Origin: Lapidilactobacillus gannanensis
Lineage (GTDB): Bacteria; Bacillota; Bacilli; Lactobacillales; Lactobacillaceae
NCBI RefSeq assembly: GCF_003946675.1
Contig: NZ_RHOT01000023.1
Location: forward strand, 1 to 39,065
Length of the DNA stretch: 39,065 bases
Reading direction: 5' to 3'
The position numbers and the translations under genes were made by a program. How positions within the stretch are numbered: position 1 is the stretch's first letter; each line of letters opens with the position of its first letter. Positions 8,314-17,319 of the stretch are shown here, in pieces. A model generated the notes under the pieces. That model was given only the letters and a program-made list of their open reading frames with translations, ran no database searches and was not told the origin of the DNA.

Positions 8314-10008
8314 ATGAGACGTTTGGAGTTGGGATTATTCGTGAAGTATCGAAAAATAATTAAAACATCATTATTAATTGCGTTAAGTGCAACCTTGGCG
8401 GTTTTAACTGGTTGTCAGCAAGACACCGCTAATGCCGATGAGAATGTGCCCTTATCAAGCGCGGAAATCACGGCTAATTTAGGTAGCAAGTTGGTGACAA
8501 CTCGTGCCACTGCGCAAAAAACGGCCACCAAGACTTATCAAGCTGCCTTGGCTAACACGGCCTATACTGTGGACACGCCTTACGTGAAAGTCAATCCTTA
8601 TGGTACTTCGCCGCTAACTGCACTGGTGCTTTTTACCACGACGGAAAAGGCTAAGGTTAGTTATACGGTCGTTGGTAAAACCAACGGAACAAGTATTACT
8701 AATACGGTCAACGGTGGTTATCAAACGCAGCATCAAGTACCAGTTGTAGGCCTGTATGCTGGCAATAATACTGTAAAAATTACCGTAACCTATGAAAATG
8801 GTACGACCACCACGAAAACTTTGGCAATCACAACCACTTCAACTTTGCCGAAATACATTGCTTCCACCAAGATTACTGTCAGCAAGAGTAACAAGAGTGA
8901 GATGGATATTGGTGATAATAAACTCACCTTTCTAGTTCGGACGACTAAGGAATCCTTTGCCGTTGATGCTGATGGTGCTGTGCGTTGGTATTCAACTTTG
9001 TATGTTCAACATATGCTGGAACCAATTTCCAATGGTCATTATTTGATGCTGACTAAGAACGATCAGTCAGGAACAACCTACAATGATTTGGTTGAGACGG
9101 ATTTACTCGGTCGTGTCTACAAGGAGTATACTTTTGATACTAAAACTGGCCACAGTGAAAATGCTAATTCTGACAAAACTGTGATTCATCACGATATTTT
9201 AGAATTACCAAATCATGATTTACTAGCAACAGTCAGTGATGGCTCGAAATACGTTGAAGATACCATGGTGGTCATTTCTCATACAACTGGTAAAGTGACG
9301 CAGGTGATCGACTTGAAGAAGTTGCTGCCGAAGTCGATGTATGAAAGTTACAAGGCCAGCAGTGATGGCACTGTTGATTGGTTCCATCAGAATGCCGTTG
9401 ACTATGACAGTAATGATGGCAGCATTATTATTTCTGGCCGCAATCAGGATATGATTATGAAGTTAGACCTGAAGACAGCTAAGATCAAGTGGATTTATTC
9501 CGGTAAAAAGAAGAGCAGTTGGCCAGAAAAATATCGCTCGCTCTTATTGACTGGGACAGCAGGGACAACGATTACTGGTGGTCAGCACGGGGTCACTTTA
9601 CTAAGTGATGATAACGGCGATCCAAGTAGTGAAAACATTTTGCTGTATAACAATAATATTGATGTGACTAATGGTGACGCTAGCACTTCCGGCAAATATT
9701 CTGAAGGGGTCCAATATCATATTGATACTAAAACGATGACCATTAAACAAACCTGGTCCTATGGTAAAACTCTAGGCAAGGCCAACTTCACTGAAGTCAT
9801 TGGCTATACCCAAAAATTAACCGGTAACAATTACTTAATTGATTTTGGTTATAAAGGCAGTGGCACTGAAAGTAATATTATTGAAGTTAACGGCCAGAAC
9901 CAAGTCTATAATTTAACCGTCTCTAATCCCTCGGCCAAAGCCTACGTCTACCGCGCTTACCGCTTGCCGGTTTATGATAGCAGTTATGTATTTGATTTGA
10001 ATGAATAA
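8314..10008 (+). CDS. Surface lipoprotein arylsulfate sulfotransferase
   Basis: A 564-aa member of the aryl-sulfate sulfotransferase (ASST) family, which moves sulfate from one phenolic sulfate ester to another phenol without PAPS. A lipoprotein signal (LTGC, lipid-anchored Cys34) places it on the outer face of the membrane. After an Ig-like N-terminal domain (about 80-170) comes the propeller. The known active-site residues of E. coli AssT (His252, His356, Asn358, Arg374, His436) have counterparts at His292/293, His358, Asn360, Arg376 and His425; the His-x-Asn to Arg spacing is identical. A GTG at 8341 is an alternative start. It is monocistronic, ends at a strong terminator, and has a PHO-box-like array upstream, suggesting induction in low phosphate. 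Confidence 0.92.
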   Translation: MRRLELGLFVKYRKIIKTSLLIALSATLAVLTGCQQDTANADENVPLSSAEITANLGSKLVTTRATAQKTATKTYQAALANTAYTVDTPYVKVNPYGTSPLTALVLFTTTEKAKVSYTVVGKTNGTSITNTVNGGYQTQHQVPVVGLYAGNNTVKITVTYENGTTTTKTLAITTTSTLPKYIASTKITVSKSNKSEMDIGDNKLTFLVRTTKESFAVDADGAVRWYSTLYVQHMLEPISNGHYLMLTKNDQSGTTYNDLVETDLLGRVYKEYTFDTKTGHSENANSDKTVIHHDILELPNHDLLATVSDGSKYVEDTMVVISHTTGKVTQVIDLKKLLPKSMYESYKASSDGTVDWFHQNAVDYDSNDGSIIISGRNQDMIMKLDLKTAKIKWIYSGKKKSSWPEKYRSLLLTGTAGTTITGGQHGVTLLSDDNGDPSSENILLYNNNIDVTNGDASTSGKYSEGVQYHIDTKTMTIKQTWSYGKTLGKANFTEVIGYTQKLTGNNYLIDFGYKGSGTESNIIEVNGQNQVYNLTVSNPSAKAYVYRAYRLPVYDSSYVFDLNE

Positions 10009-10019
10009 GATAAATTGAA

Positions 10020-10066
10020 AAGCACCACTTAACTGGACGGCGAAATCCAAGTTAAGTGGTGCTTTA
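10020..10066. terminator. Bidirectional terminator between sulfotransferase and PTS operon
   Basis: AAGCACCACTTAACT pairs with AGTTAAGTGGTGCTT around a short loop. The genes on either side converge on it. Confidence 0.8.
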
Positions 10067-10099
10067 GTATATGGGGTTAGCTTTTTTGGAAAATATTAG

Positions 10100-11380
10100 T
10101 TAAATTGCTAATTCACCGCTACGTTCTGCGCTATCAAGAGCACGAACGAATGGGTAGTAAATCATAAAGGAAACAATCCAACCAAGCAGTACGAAGAGCA
10201 AGGCAGGAATACTACCACCAGTGGCTAAGAAGGCCTTGATTGGGGCAGGAGTGATCCATGGTACTGACAATACTGGTACGGGAATCCATTTGATACTAAC
10301 AAAGATAATTGCTAAAACGTTCATTAAAACTGGAGATAGGATAAATGGAATCATCATTAATGGGTTTAACATAATTGGTAAGCCGAAGATCAAAGGTTCA
10401 CCAATATTAAACATTGCTGGAACGATTGATAAGGCACCCATCCCTTTGTAGCGTTTCGATTTAACTAAAAGGAGACAGAGGGCAAGAGGTACTAATCCAG
10501 TCATCACATAAACATCTTGGAAAATGCTGGTATAAGTGTAAGGAAGTGCGGTACCCTTTGCAAAAGCGGCCTGGTTTGCGGCAACCATTTGGGTCCAGAA
10601 AGTACCAGCAACACCGCCAACAATATTACCACCGTGAATCCCAACTGACCATAAGCCACGGTTTAAAGCAGTGGCAATCAACATTGCAATTGGTGTATCA
10701 CCAACGGCAACTAATGGTTTGAAGATATCAGCAATAACTTGTGGTAGGTTGATTTTTAACACAGAACCAATTAACCACCAAATAACAACAACGAAGAAAC
10801 TTGGAATTAAAGCAGTGAAAGAATTGGCAACCATTGGTGGTACATTTTCTGGTAATTTAATTGTCCAATTACGGCGAACAAAGAAACGATAAATTTCAAC
10901 TGTTAGGATGCCAATAATAATTGCAGCAAAAACGCCAAGTGCGCCCATATAAGTAGTTGGTACACCAGTGAAAGTTCCAGCAGTTTTAGAACCCTTGACA
11001 ACCGTTGAAACTGTTTCTGCAGGATTTAGTAATAGATATGAGGCAATTGCTAAGATCATTGGTTGCATGATATCCGTTTTTTCATCGCGATTTTTGTTAT
11101 ACCATTCAACGGTTGCATAAGACGTTGTGGCAACTGTATAGAGAGCGATAAATGAGGTGCCGACACCTGAAGCTGCAGCAATTGTCCAGCGGAAATCACC
11201 TAAAAAATTAAGATAAGCTGGAATTGGGAATGATGCAAATAACAGGAAAATTGATCCAATAACTAACAAACTCATGATGCCTAAACCGTTTCGTTGAATA
11301 ACTTGTACATAACGTAGGTTGGCAAACTTGATCAGTGGTGGTGCAATTCGCTTTTCAATAAAATTTGTCATTTTCTGCAT
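10100..11380 (-). CDS. PTS sugar transporter EIIC, lactose/cellobiose (CelB-like) family
   Basis: A 426-aa integral membrane EIIC of the lactose/chitobiose family, which binds and translocates a sugar while a partner EIIB phosphorylates it. Many hydrophobic helices are visible, with the family's N-terminus (FIEKRIAPPLIKFANLRYVQVI) and the conserved GEPLIFGLPIMLNP substrate-loop motif. It is last in the MurNAc operon, where a glucose-type MurP EIIBC would be expected in Bacillus. No EIIA or EIIB gene is present in the window, so partners must be supplied elsewhere. It has its own promoter with a cre site. The substrate is probably an amino-sugar disaccharide or MurNAc; this is inferred from the neighbours. 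Confidence 0.88.
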   Translation of the reverse strand: MQKMTNFIEKRIAPPLIKFANLRYVQVIQRNGLGIMSLLVIGSIFLLFASFPIPAYLNFLGDFRWTIAAASGVGTSFIALYTVATTSYATVEWYNKNRDEKTDIMQPMILAIASYLLLNPAETVSTVVKGSKTAGTFTGVPTTYMGALGVFAAIIIGILTVEIYRFFVRRNWTIKLPENVPPMVANSFTALIPSFFVVVIWWLIGSVLKINLPQVIADIFKPLVAVGDTPIAMLIATALNRGLWSVGIHGGNIVGGVAGTFWTQMVAANQAAFAKGTALPYTYTSIFQDVYVMTGLVPLALCLLLVKSKRYKGMGALSIVPAMFNIGEPLIFGLPIMLNPLMMIPFILSPVLMNVLAIIFVSIKWIPVPVLSVPWITPAPIKAFLATGGSIPALLFVLLGWIVSFMIYYPFVRALDSAERSGELAI

Positions 11381-11430
11381 AATTATTTTCCTCCCGAAAA
11401 ATAGCTGTTTTGACTTAAGTAAAAGATAAA

Positions 11431-11459
11431 ATAATATTCATAGAAGTTAACGCTTACAA
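11431..11459 (-). promoter_or_regulatory. Promoter of EIIC gene overlapped by a cre site
   Basis: On the minus strand TTGTAA (11459-11454), a 17-base spacer and TATTAT (11436-11431). Bases 11445-11458 read TGTAAGCGTTAACT on that strand, 13 of 14 matching the CcpA operator consensus TGWAANCGNTNWCA. The site overlaps the -35 element and spacer, a position expected to repress. Confidence 0.65.
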
Positions 11460-11466
11460 AAAATTG

Positions 11467-12372
11467 TTAATTAATTATTAAACTGTCCAATGCCCGTGAG
11501 ATAAAACCATTATTTGCGTTTAAAATTTGTTCTGCTTGTTGCCGGCTAACTTGACCATTGATCATCACAATCGCAACTTTAGGTTGGCCAGCAGCATCGT
11601 TATAAAATTGAGTTGCTGTTTTATAATCAACATCAGTAGCGTCTTGAATAATCCGCTTAGCTCGATCAACTAGCTTTAAATTAGTTGGCTGAACATCCAC
11701 CATTAAGTTACTATAAACTTTTCCCAATTTAATCATTGCTGTTGTCGAAATTGTATTTAGAATTAGTTTCTGAGCAGTTCCAGCTTTCATGCGTGTCGAA
11801 CCAGTAATGACTTCAGGACCTACTACTGCTTCAATAGCATAAGTCGCATGTCGACTAATAATTGCATTGTTATTACAACTTAATGCTCCTGTTTGACAGC
11901 CAATCGATTTGGCGTAGTCTAAACCACCAATTACATAAGGCGTACGTCCACTAGCCGCAATGCCCAAAACAAAATCATTTTCAGCTAATTGTTTTTCTTT
12001 TAAATCATTAGCACCCAATTCGGCTGAGTCCTCGGCGCCTTCCACTGCTTTGATTAAAGCCCCAGATCCACCAGCTATTAGACCTTGGATCATCTCAGGA
12101 GCGCTACCAAATGTTGGAACACATTCGGCAGCATCAAGGATACCTAATCTGCCACTAGTGCCAGCACCAAGATAGAACAAACGGCCATTGTTTTGGAAAC
12201 TAAGAACAATTTGATCAATGATAGTTGCAATTGCATCCTGAACATTAGGTTGGCCGATAATTGCAGGAACCTGTTGATCTTCCTGATTGATTAGCTTAAT
12301 GATTTCCACAGTTGACATGGTATCGATATTCAACGATCTAGAATTGCGTTGTTCTGTTATTCGTTGTTGCAT
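11467..12372 (-). CDS. murQ: N-acetylmuramic acid 6-phosphate etherase
   Basis: A 301-aa MurQ. It cleaves the lactyl ether of MurNAc-6-phosphate to give GlcNAc-6-phosphate and D-lactate in the cytoplasm. The SIS fold is recognised by GAGTSGRLG and the DAAECVPTFG segment, and the etherase signature by EVITGSTRMKAGTAQK. Length and motif order match the family, including a C-terminal helical region that ends at FISRALDSL. The start ATG has GAGGG at normal spacing. It lies between the RpiR regulator and the PTS EIIC gene and is the diagnostic member of this MurNAc operon. Confidence 0.96.
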   Translation of the reverse strand: MQQRITEQRNSRSLNIDTMSTVEIIKLINQEDQQVPAIIGQPNVQDAIATIIDQIVLSFQNNGRLFYLGAGTSGRLGILDAAECVPTFGSAPEMIQGLIAGGSGALIKAVEGAEDSAELGANDLKEKQLAENDFVLGIAASGRTPYVIGGLDYAKSIGCQTGALSCNNNAIISRHATYAIEAVVGPEVITGSTRMKAGTAQKLILNTISTTAMIKLGKVYSNLMVDVQPTNLKLVDRAKRIIQDATDVDYKTATQFYNDAAGQPKVAIVMINGQVSRQQAEQILNANNGFISRALDSLIIN

Positions 12373-12451
12373 CAGCTAACCCTCTTTCAAAAAATATGCC
12401 TAGAAGAAATGAAGTTAAATGTTGGTCCCCGAGTCCGAGTAAACATGCCAC

Positions 12452-13330
12452 TCACCCCTGATTGCTTTGATTTTTGTTGTTCAGAGTTTCTTGATGATAA
12501 CGCTCAATAATTTGATGAGTTCGAGTAATGTTGTCGTTACTTTCATCGTAATATTGACTGAGATAAAAATAGTAAATAATATCAACAACTAAGAATTGCG
12601 ATAATAATGAATTAGTTGCTGCACTTCTGATCTTTGCTTCAAGTGGTGTCGCTGTGTGTAAACGTAATTCTGTTAGGTCTGCTAAAGGATTGGCATCATA
12701 TTTTGTTAATGAAACGGTTGTTAGCTGCTTTTCCTTTGCGATTTTTGCCGCCCAGACAATTTCTGGTGTACTACCAGAGTTAGAAATAAACCAAATAAGA
12801 TCGTTTTTAGTAGCGGTTTCTAATGCTGGTAAAAATAGGTTTATTTCCTGAAAGGAGGAGAATTGAATGCCTAAGCGCGCCCATTTTTGAGTAATATTTT
12901 CGGCGACTAATGACGAGGCGCCGAGGCCAAAAAGATAGATTTGTTGGGCATCGTGAATTTTCTTGATAATTGCCATGACAGATTCTTTTGTTAAGGTGTC
13001 ACTTGTCTGTTGGAGTGACTCAATTGAATTATTCAATAATTTCTGTTTGACAATATCATAGTCACTATGTGGTTTGACATCATCGTTAGTTCTACGCTTT
13101 GTAATTGCTAGGTCAGAAGCTAAGAGAAGCTTGAATTGAGCTAAATTAGAATAACCATTTTTTTGAAAGAAACGAATAACAGTGGCAGCACTAGCACCTG
13201 CTGCAGTTGCTAATTCAGCAACATTTTGTTTAAGAACTAGCTCTGGATAATCGACAATATAGGAAGCAATTTTTCGCTCTACCTTTGTTAAATCTGTTCG
13301 TAACAGTGAAACTTCCTGAATAATACTCAA
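12452..13330 (-). CDS. RpiR-family transcriptional regulator of the MurNAc operon (MurR-like)
   Basis: An RpiR-type regulator: N-terminal helix-turn-helix (residues about 1-75, with the AAGASAATVIRFFQKNGY recognition region) and a C-terminal SIS sugar-phosphate domain (about 120-260, YLFGLGASSLVAENI and IWFISNSGSTPEIV). I place the start at TTG 13330, giving 292 aa, since GGAGG then lies eight bases upstream; the GTG at 13339 would overlap the ribosome site. It is embedded between nagZ and murQ, so it most likely senses MurNAc-6P, the known effector of MurR, and acts on the palindromes upstream of the first gene. Repressor or activator cannot be told from sequence. Confidence 0.9.
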   Translation of the reverse strand: MSIIQEVSLLRTDLTKVERKIASYIVDYPELVLKQNVAELATAAGASAATVIRFFQKNGYSNLAQFKLLLASDLAITKRRTNDDVKPHSDYDIVKQKLLNNSIESLQQTSDTLTKESVMAIIKKIHDAQQIYLFGLGASSLVAENITQKWARLGIQFSSFQEINLFLPALETATKNDLIWFISNSGSTPEIVWAAKIAKEKQLTTVSLTKYDANPLADLTELRLHTATPLEAKIRSAATNSLLSQFLVVDIIYYFYLSQYYDESNDNITRTHQIIERYHQETLNNKNQSNQG

Positions 13331-13357
13331 TTTTTGCACCTCCAGCTTATTCGGAAA

Positions 13358-14917
13358 TTATCGTAAGTGGATAGGTAGCTGACCGAAAAATTTATTTCCC
13401 TGAGCTAATTGTTCAATGGCCATTTTTAAAGTTGTTGAAGTGCTTTCATAAGTTACTATTTCATTCTTGATTTGCTGAGGAAGCCATTGAATGTCATAAG
13501 GATTCCGTTGGACAATAACAGAAATATGAGTTGTAATTGTTGTAAGCTTTTGTAACACTTGTATTTGTAAATCTTGCTGTGAGTTGATATTTGTTGTTCC
13601 AACGATAACGTAACTGGTTTGATTCAATGATGATAAGTCAATTTGATTCAGATTATGATCAAGGGGAATTTCTAAGACTTGGCAATTTTGATAGCTAGCT
13701 TTTACTGCCTTTACTAGTGGATCTATTTTGTCAGTGAAATCAATCGCTTTTGTTTGTTGGATTTGATGGAAAGATATGACGGTTACCTTTTCTGTATCAT
13801 TAATTACTTCTGTGTTTTTCAGTACCGTTAAACTTTGACGGTAAATATTCTCGGCCAGCTTCTGATGCTGATGAACAACTTGTTTAAATTTATCTTCAAC
13901 AAAATGATTTTGCCATTCACCAACTTCTCTCCGCAATTTTTGATTACGATCTATTGCCACGGACAATTTTTCAGATGCTAATTGTTTAGTTGCTAGTGCC
14001 TGATTAACTAAATTAATTGCCCGTTTTTGCTGCTCATAAACATGCGAAACCATGACCATGTCAGCACCATTCTGTAGGGCGAGTAGACAAGCTTCAGCCG
14101 TCCCGTAATGTTCGGCAATTGCGAGCATTTCTAAATCGTCGGTCACAATCAATCCGGGATATTTTAAATCTTGTCTGAGTAAATTAGTCATGACCATAGC
14201 CGAAAGACTGGCTGGTAGTTTGTCATCTAAGTACGGAAATAAAATGTGAGCAACCATAATTGCTGAGGTGTTAGCTTCAATTCCAGCGATAAACGGTAAT
14301 AATTCGATTTTACGTAACTCAGCTAGAGTCTGTTGAATGATTGGCAAGTTATGATGCGAATCAGTAGTTGTATTACCATGACCAGGGAAATGTTTTAAGC
14401 AACTTGCAACACCTTCACTTTGTAAGCCAATTACTGATGCTTTTACGTATTCAGCCACTACTTCGGGCTGGTCACCAAATGAACGCACACCAATTACGGG
14501 GTTACTGATGTTATTATTGACATCACTATCTGGTGCTAGGTTCCAATTAATACCCATTTGTTTTAATTCATTGGCGGAGGCACGATAACATAGCGTAGCA
14601 TTAGTAGGCTTGCCAGTGGCGGCAATTGCCATTGCACCTGGTAATAAGGCAGTACCTTGGTTGATTCGGCGGATAACACCATTCTCTTGATCTAAACAAA
14701 TCAACAATGGGTCTTGATAACCGGCATCGCGTGCAATTTTCTGTAACTGGTTCGTCAGATTAGCTAATTGTTGAGGGTTGCTAATATTTCTTGAAAATAG
14801 AATGACACCGCCAACGTGATAATTGCGAATCATTTCTGTGATATGATCGTCAGCTATTGTACCGTGAAAACCGACGATAAAGGCTTCACCAGCTTCAACG
14901 ATTTTCTTGACCATCAC
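13358..14917 (-). CDS. Glycoside hydrolase family 3 beta-N-acetylhexosaminidase (NagZ-like), cytoplasmic
   Basis: A 519-aa GH3 enzyme that removes non-reducing-end GlcNAc from muropeptide-derived saccharides. The TIM barrel (about 1-340) has the NagZ signature KHFPGHG (175-181) followed by the Asp-Ser-His acid/base dyad (186-188), and the nucleophile region TDDLEM (Asp260). A second domain of about 180 residues follows, so it is longer than the single-domain E. coli type and shorter than the secreted Bacillus NagZ. No signal peptide is present, so substrates must be imported first. The start is GTG at 14917, or ATG at 14914. It begins five bases after the mupG-like gene stops. Confidence 0.92.
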   Translation of the reverse strand: MMVKKIVEAGEAFIVGFHGTIADDHITEMIRNYHVGGVILFSRNISNPQQLANLTNQLQKIARDAGYQDPLLICLDQENGVIRRINQGTALLPGAMAIAATGKPTNATLCYRASANELKQMGINWNLAPDSDVNNNISNPVIGVRSFGDQPEVVAEYVKASVIGLQSEGVASCLKHFPGHGNTTTDSHHNLPIIQQTLAELRKIELLPFIAGIEANTSAIMVAHILFPYLDDKLPASLSAMVMTNLLRQDLKYPGLIVTDDLEMLAIAEHYGTAEACLLALQNGADMVMVSHVYEQQKRAINLVNQALATKQLASEKLSVAIDRNQKLRREVGEWQNHFVEDKFKQVVHQHQKLAENIYRQSLTVLKNTEVINDTEKVTVISFHQIQQTKAIDFTDKIDPLVKAVKASYQNCQVLEIPLDHNLNQIDLSSLNQTSYVIVGTTNINSQQDLQIQVLQKLTTITTHISVIVQRNPYDIQWLPQQIKNEIVTYESTSTTLKMAIEQLAQGNKFFGQLPIHLR

Positions 14918-14922
14918 TACGC

Positions 14923-15957
14923 CTAAGCCTTTACAAAACGCAATTTGGTATTGCTATCAATAAATTGCAATAAGTCAAGATACTCGGGATGAATGTATCC
15001 AAGAATATTAGTTTTCTCACTGAAAGGAAGATCCCGCTTGGCAATTTGCAATTCACCACTGTAGCGACCATTTAATAGGTTGTCCTGCGTAAGAGTACCA
15101 AGTGGGCGTTCACCAGTTTGTTGAATAGCAATGTCCGAGGTTCGAGGGGCGATAATTCTGATTAACTTATCAGCAACATCTTTACGAACGGAGTAATCTT
15201 GACTAAAAAACGCGGCATCTAATCCATTAGTAATTAGTGGTACAGTCATAATTCTTTTATCTTGATATAGTTTTATGGCAGCTAAAGTTGTTAATTTTGC
15301 TTTTGGATCGCCAATAACAACATCAGTGATGTTGAAACGCTCAATTAATTCAACAGCACTCACATACGGATTCTTGCCACGATGATCTTCTAGTGTTGGT
15401 AATCCTTGATAAAGTGGAAATCGTTTGAGTTCATCACCGGGGACAAAGGCCAGTAAGTTTATCTTAGTTCCTCGGTATTTAGCATTTAGTTTAGTAAAGT
15501 ATTCTTTCGATAGGCCTGTTTCAACTTTAGGGTAAAAATTATGAGCCGCGTGAATTTTGTTTAAATCAATATCATTTTGCTGTGCTTCATCTAGGTAATG
15601 TTGGTCAATCGTACTAGCATTAAGAAATAGAGTGAATTCACTTTGAAGCTGATGCAGCAATTGCCAGTCATTGAAACCATAATCAATCCGCAATGCAGTC
15701 AGGCCTAATTTGTGGAGGGCCGTAAAGTCGTTTTTGGGTAGTTTTAGGACTTCAAATGTTTTTGGTGAAACATCCGGCACTAGAGTCAAGTGATATTGAT
15801 TACAAACGCTTAATAATCGCGCCATCGTCGTTGTTACTTTTGAAAAATCATCTTCAGGAATATGAAGTGAGGTAAAAACGAGATTTGCACCATTTGCAGC
15901 TGCCTGACAAATATACTTCTCATCAAATGTTTTTAGGTAGACCGAAATTCCTAGCAC
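14923..15957 (-). CDS. DUF871 family, 6-phospho-N-acetylmuramidase (MupG-like)
   Basis: A 344-aa protein of the DUF871/MupG family. The characterised member from Staphylococcus aureus splits MurNAc-6P-GlcNAc into MurNAc-6P and GlcNAc in the cytoplasm. The family is recognised by the start LGISVYLKTFDEKYI, the TSLHIPED segment, the LRIDYGF strand and the C-terminal beta domain with ERPLGTLTQDNLLNGRYSGE. The GTG start at 15957 has GGGAGG eight bases upstream. It is the first gene of the operon, behind the promoter at 16010-16038. Together with the NagZ-like enzyme it would handle both linkage orders of the wall disaccharide. Confidence 0.9.
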   Translation of the reverse strand: MLGISVYLKTFDEKYICQAAANGANLVFTSLHIPEDDFSKVTTTMARLLSVCNQYHLTLVPDVSPKTFEVLKLPKNDFTALHKLGLTALRIDYGFNDWQLLHQLQSEFTLFLNASTIDQHYLDEAQQNDIDLNKIHAAHNFYPKVETGLSKEYFTKLNAKYRGTKINLLAFVPGDELKRFPLYQGLPTLEDHRGKNPYVSAVELIERFNITDVVIGDPKAKLTTLAAIKLYQDKRIMTVPLITNGLDAAFFSQDYSVRKDVADKLIRIIAPRTSDIAIQQTGERPLGTLTQDNLLNGRYSGELQIAKRDLPFSEKTNILGYIHPEYLDLLQFIDSNTKLRFVKA

Positions 15958-15983
15958 GTAGATAACCTCCCATATAGATTGAA

Positions 15984-16057
15984 TGTATGCGTTCTCTTAA
16001 TACGATACCAGTATATGCTCATGGAAATATAATTTCAATAGATTTCATAAAAGAAAT
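15984..16057 (-). promoter_or_regulatory. Promoter, operator palindromes and cre site of the MurNAc operon
   Basis: On the minus strand TTGAAA (16038-16033), a 17-base spacer and TATACT (16015-16010) form a near-consensus promoter. A palindrome GAAATATAATTTC (16024-16036) overlaps the -35 element, and a second one with ATTTC/GAAAT arms lies at 16042-16057; these are the likely RpiR/MurR sites. Just past the start point, 15984-15997 resembles a CcpA cre site (AGAGAACGCATACA on the minus strand), placed to block elongation. Confidence 0.65.
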
Positions 16058-16085
16058 AAATATTCATTTAACCCATAAGAATAAA

Positions 16086-16113
16086 CCTTGATAAATCAAT
16101 AAATTTATCAAGG
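16086..16113. terminator. Hairpin between the divergent/tandem minus-strand operons, weak terminator
   Basis: CCTTGATAAA pairs perfectly with TTTATCAAGG, but the flanking T tract is poor. It lies about 170 bp downstream of the last permease gene. The stretch 16114-16286 has another AT-rich imperfect hairpin and no gene. Confidence 0.45.
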
Positions 16114-16286
16114 CTTATAATGGATTACTTATTCAAAAAACTTTGTACATGGACGTCATATGAACAGAAATCAGTCAGTATTGTTCAACAATTATTTTTA
16201 AATAATTACTGTTCAATGAAAATAAATGAGTGACATCCCTTAATATTGTACTTGATTATTAGACTACTCTTGCTAATGGATGTGAG

Positions 16287-17261
16287 TTAATTTCGAGTGT
16301 TGAGTAATGGTAGCATAATAGATTTTTTGCGACGTAGACGCCACCATAAATTCGGTAGCAAAATGATACTAATACAAATGAGGGTGAAAATCCAACTATA
16401 CCAGGCGTGAAGATGTAAATTAGCAATGATGATTAGGCCAATTAGCACTAATGAAAACAGCCAACTAGTGCTGGGAACACTGAATAAATGGCCAGTATTT
16501 TCGACTGACTGATGAACAAAAAGTAAATAACACAGCCAGGCACCACCAATACTAACTACTAAGTAAAATGCTATTAGCGGCCATAACCTAGTATGACTTG
16601 AGCCGGCCAACATTAAACCTAAAACGTTACTATTTTGTTTACCGATTTGAAAAGAAATTTGAATACGTTTGACTGCTAGTTCTAATAGCCACCAGAATAA
16701 ACTAAAGCCTAGTAAACCAAATATCTGGTTACCAAAGAACAATCCAACTAGATAGGAGAAACTCCAAGCAGCTTGGTTAAGTAAGATGTTGTATAGGAAA
16801 ATCATGATTAAATTTGGAAGTCCAAGATTCAGATGTTGCCAACTAATCGCAGACAGCCAGATGAGTAAGGAACTAAACCAAAAGATAATGGTCATAAGCA
16901 GAATCGGCCAGGAATTTTCCCACCAGATTGTCAGGAAGGTTTGACGTTGTGGTTGACCGGTTGTTTTAAGCCAATTATAAAATTGTCCCTGATTATTCCA
17001 ACTAGCACTTAGCCAGCCCCAGATTAGGGCAAATATAAATAAGAATCCGTTGGAATTATCAACATCGTAAGTGTCACGAAAATAAAGCCAGTCGGCGTGG
17101 CTACTATGATGGTTATTAATAAATCGAGGAATAATTCCTTGGCTGTGCAGTGAAATGCCATCTAAGATGCTAAAGGCCAGGACAATCAGAAAAGCGACTA
17201 ACAACCCAAGCAGTAGCAACTTTTGGCGCTGACGAATAATTTTATTAATTGAAGCGGTCAT
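16287..17261 (-). CDS. ABC transporter permease, second of two paralogues
   Basis: A 324-aa membrane protein and the paralogue of the next gene; both start with a basic KKIIRxRQ-type segment (here NKIIRQRQKL) and share a central WWExxWPIL and NQAAW segments. About seven or eight hydrophobic helices are visible. The start is placed at ATG 17261, with AAGGAG six bases upstream, rather than at the in-frame ATG at 17297. It is probably the membrane partner of the ATPase at 18258 together with its paralogue, giving an unlike pair as in Bacillus YtrC/YtrD. Function and substrate are unknown; related operons respond to cell-wall-active compounds. Confidence 0.8.
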   Translation of the reverse strand: MTASINKIIRQRQKLLLLGLLVAFLIVLAFSILDGISLHSQGIIPRFINNHHSSHADWLYFRDTYDVDNSNGFLFIFALIWGWLSASWNNQGQFYNWLKTTGQPQRQTFLTIWWENSWPILLMTIIFWFSSLLIWLSAISWQHLNLGLPNLIMIFLYNILLNQAAWSFSYLVGLFFGNQIFGLLGFSLFWWLLELAVKRIQISFQIGKQNSNVLGLMLAGSSHTRLWPLIAFYLVVSIGGAWLCYLLFVHQSVENTGHLFSVPSTSWLFSLVLIGLIIIANLHLHAWYSWIFTLICISIILLPNLWWRLRRKKSIMLPLLNTRN

Positions 17262-17319
17262 AAAATTCTCCTTCTTGATAATAAAGAGTCCAATCATTTC
17301 AAATAAATTGCCCGATTCT

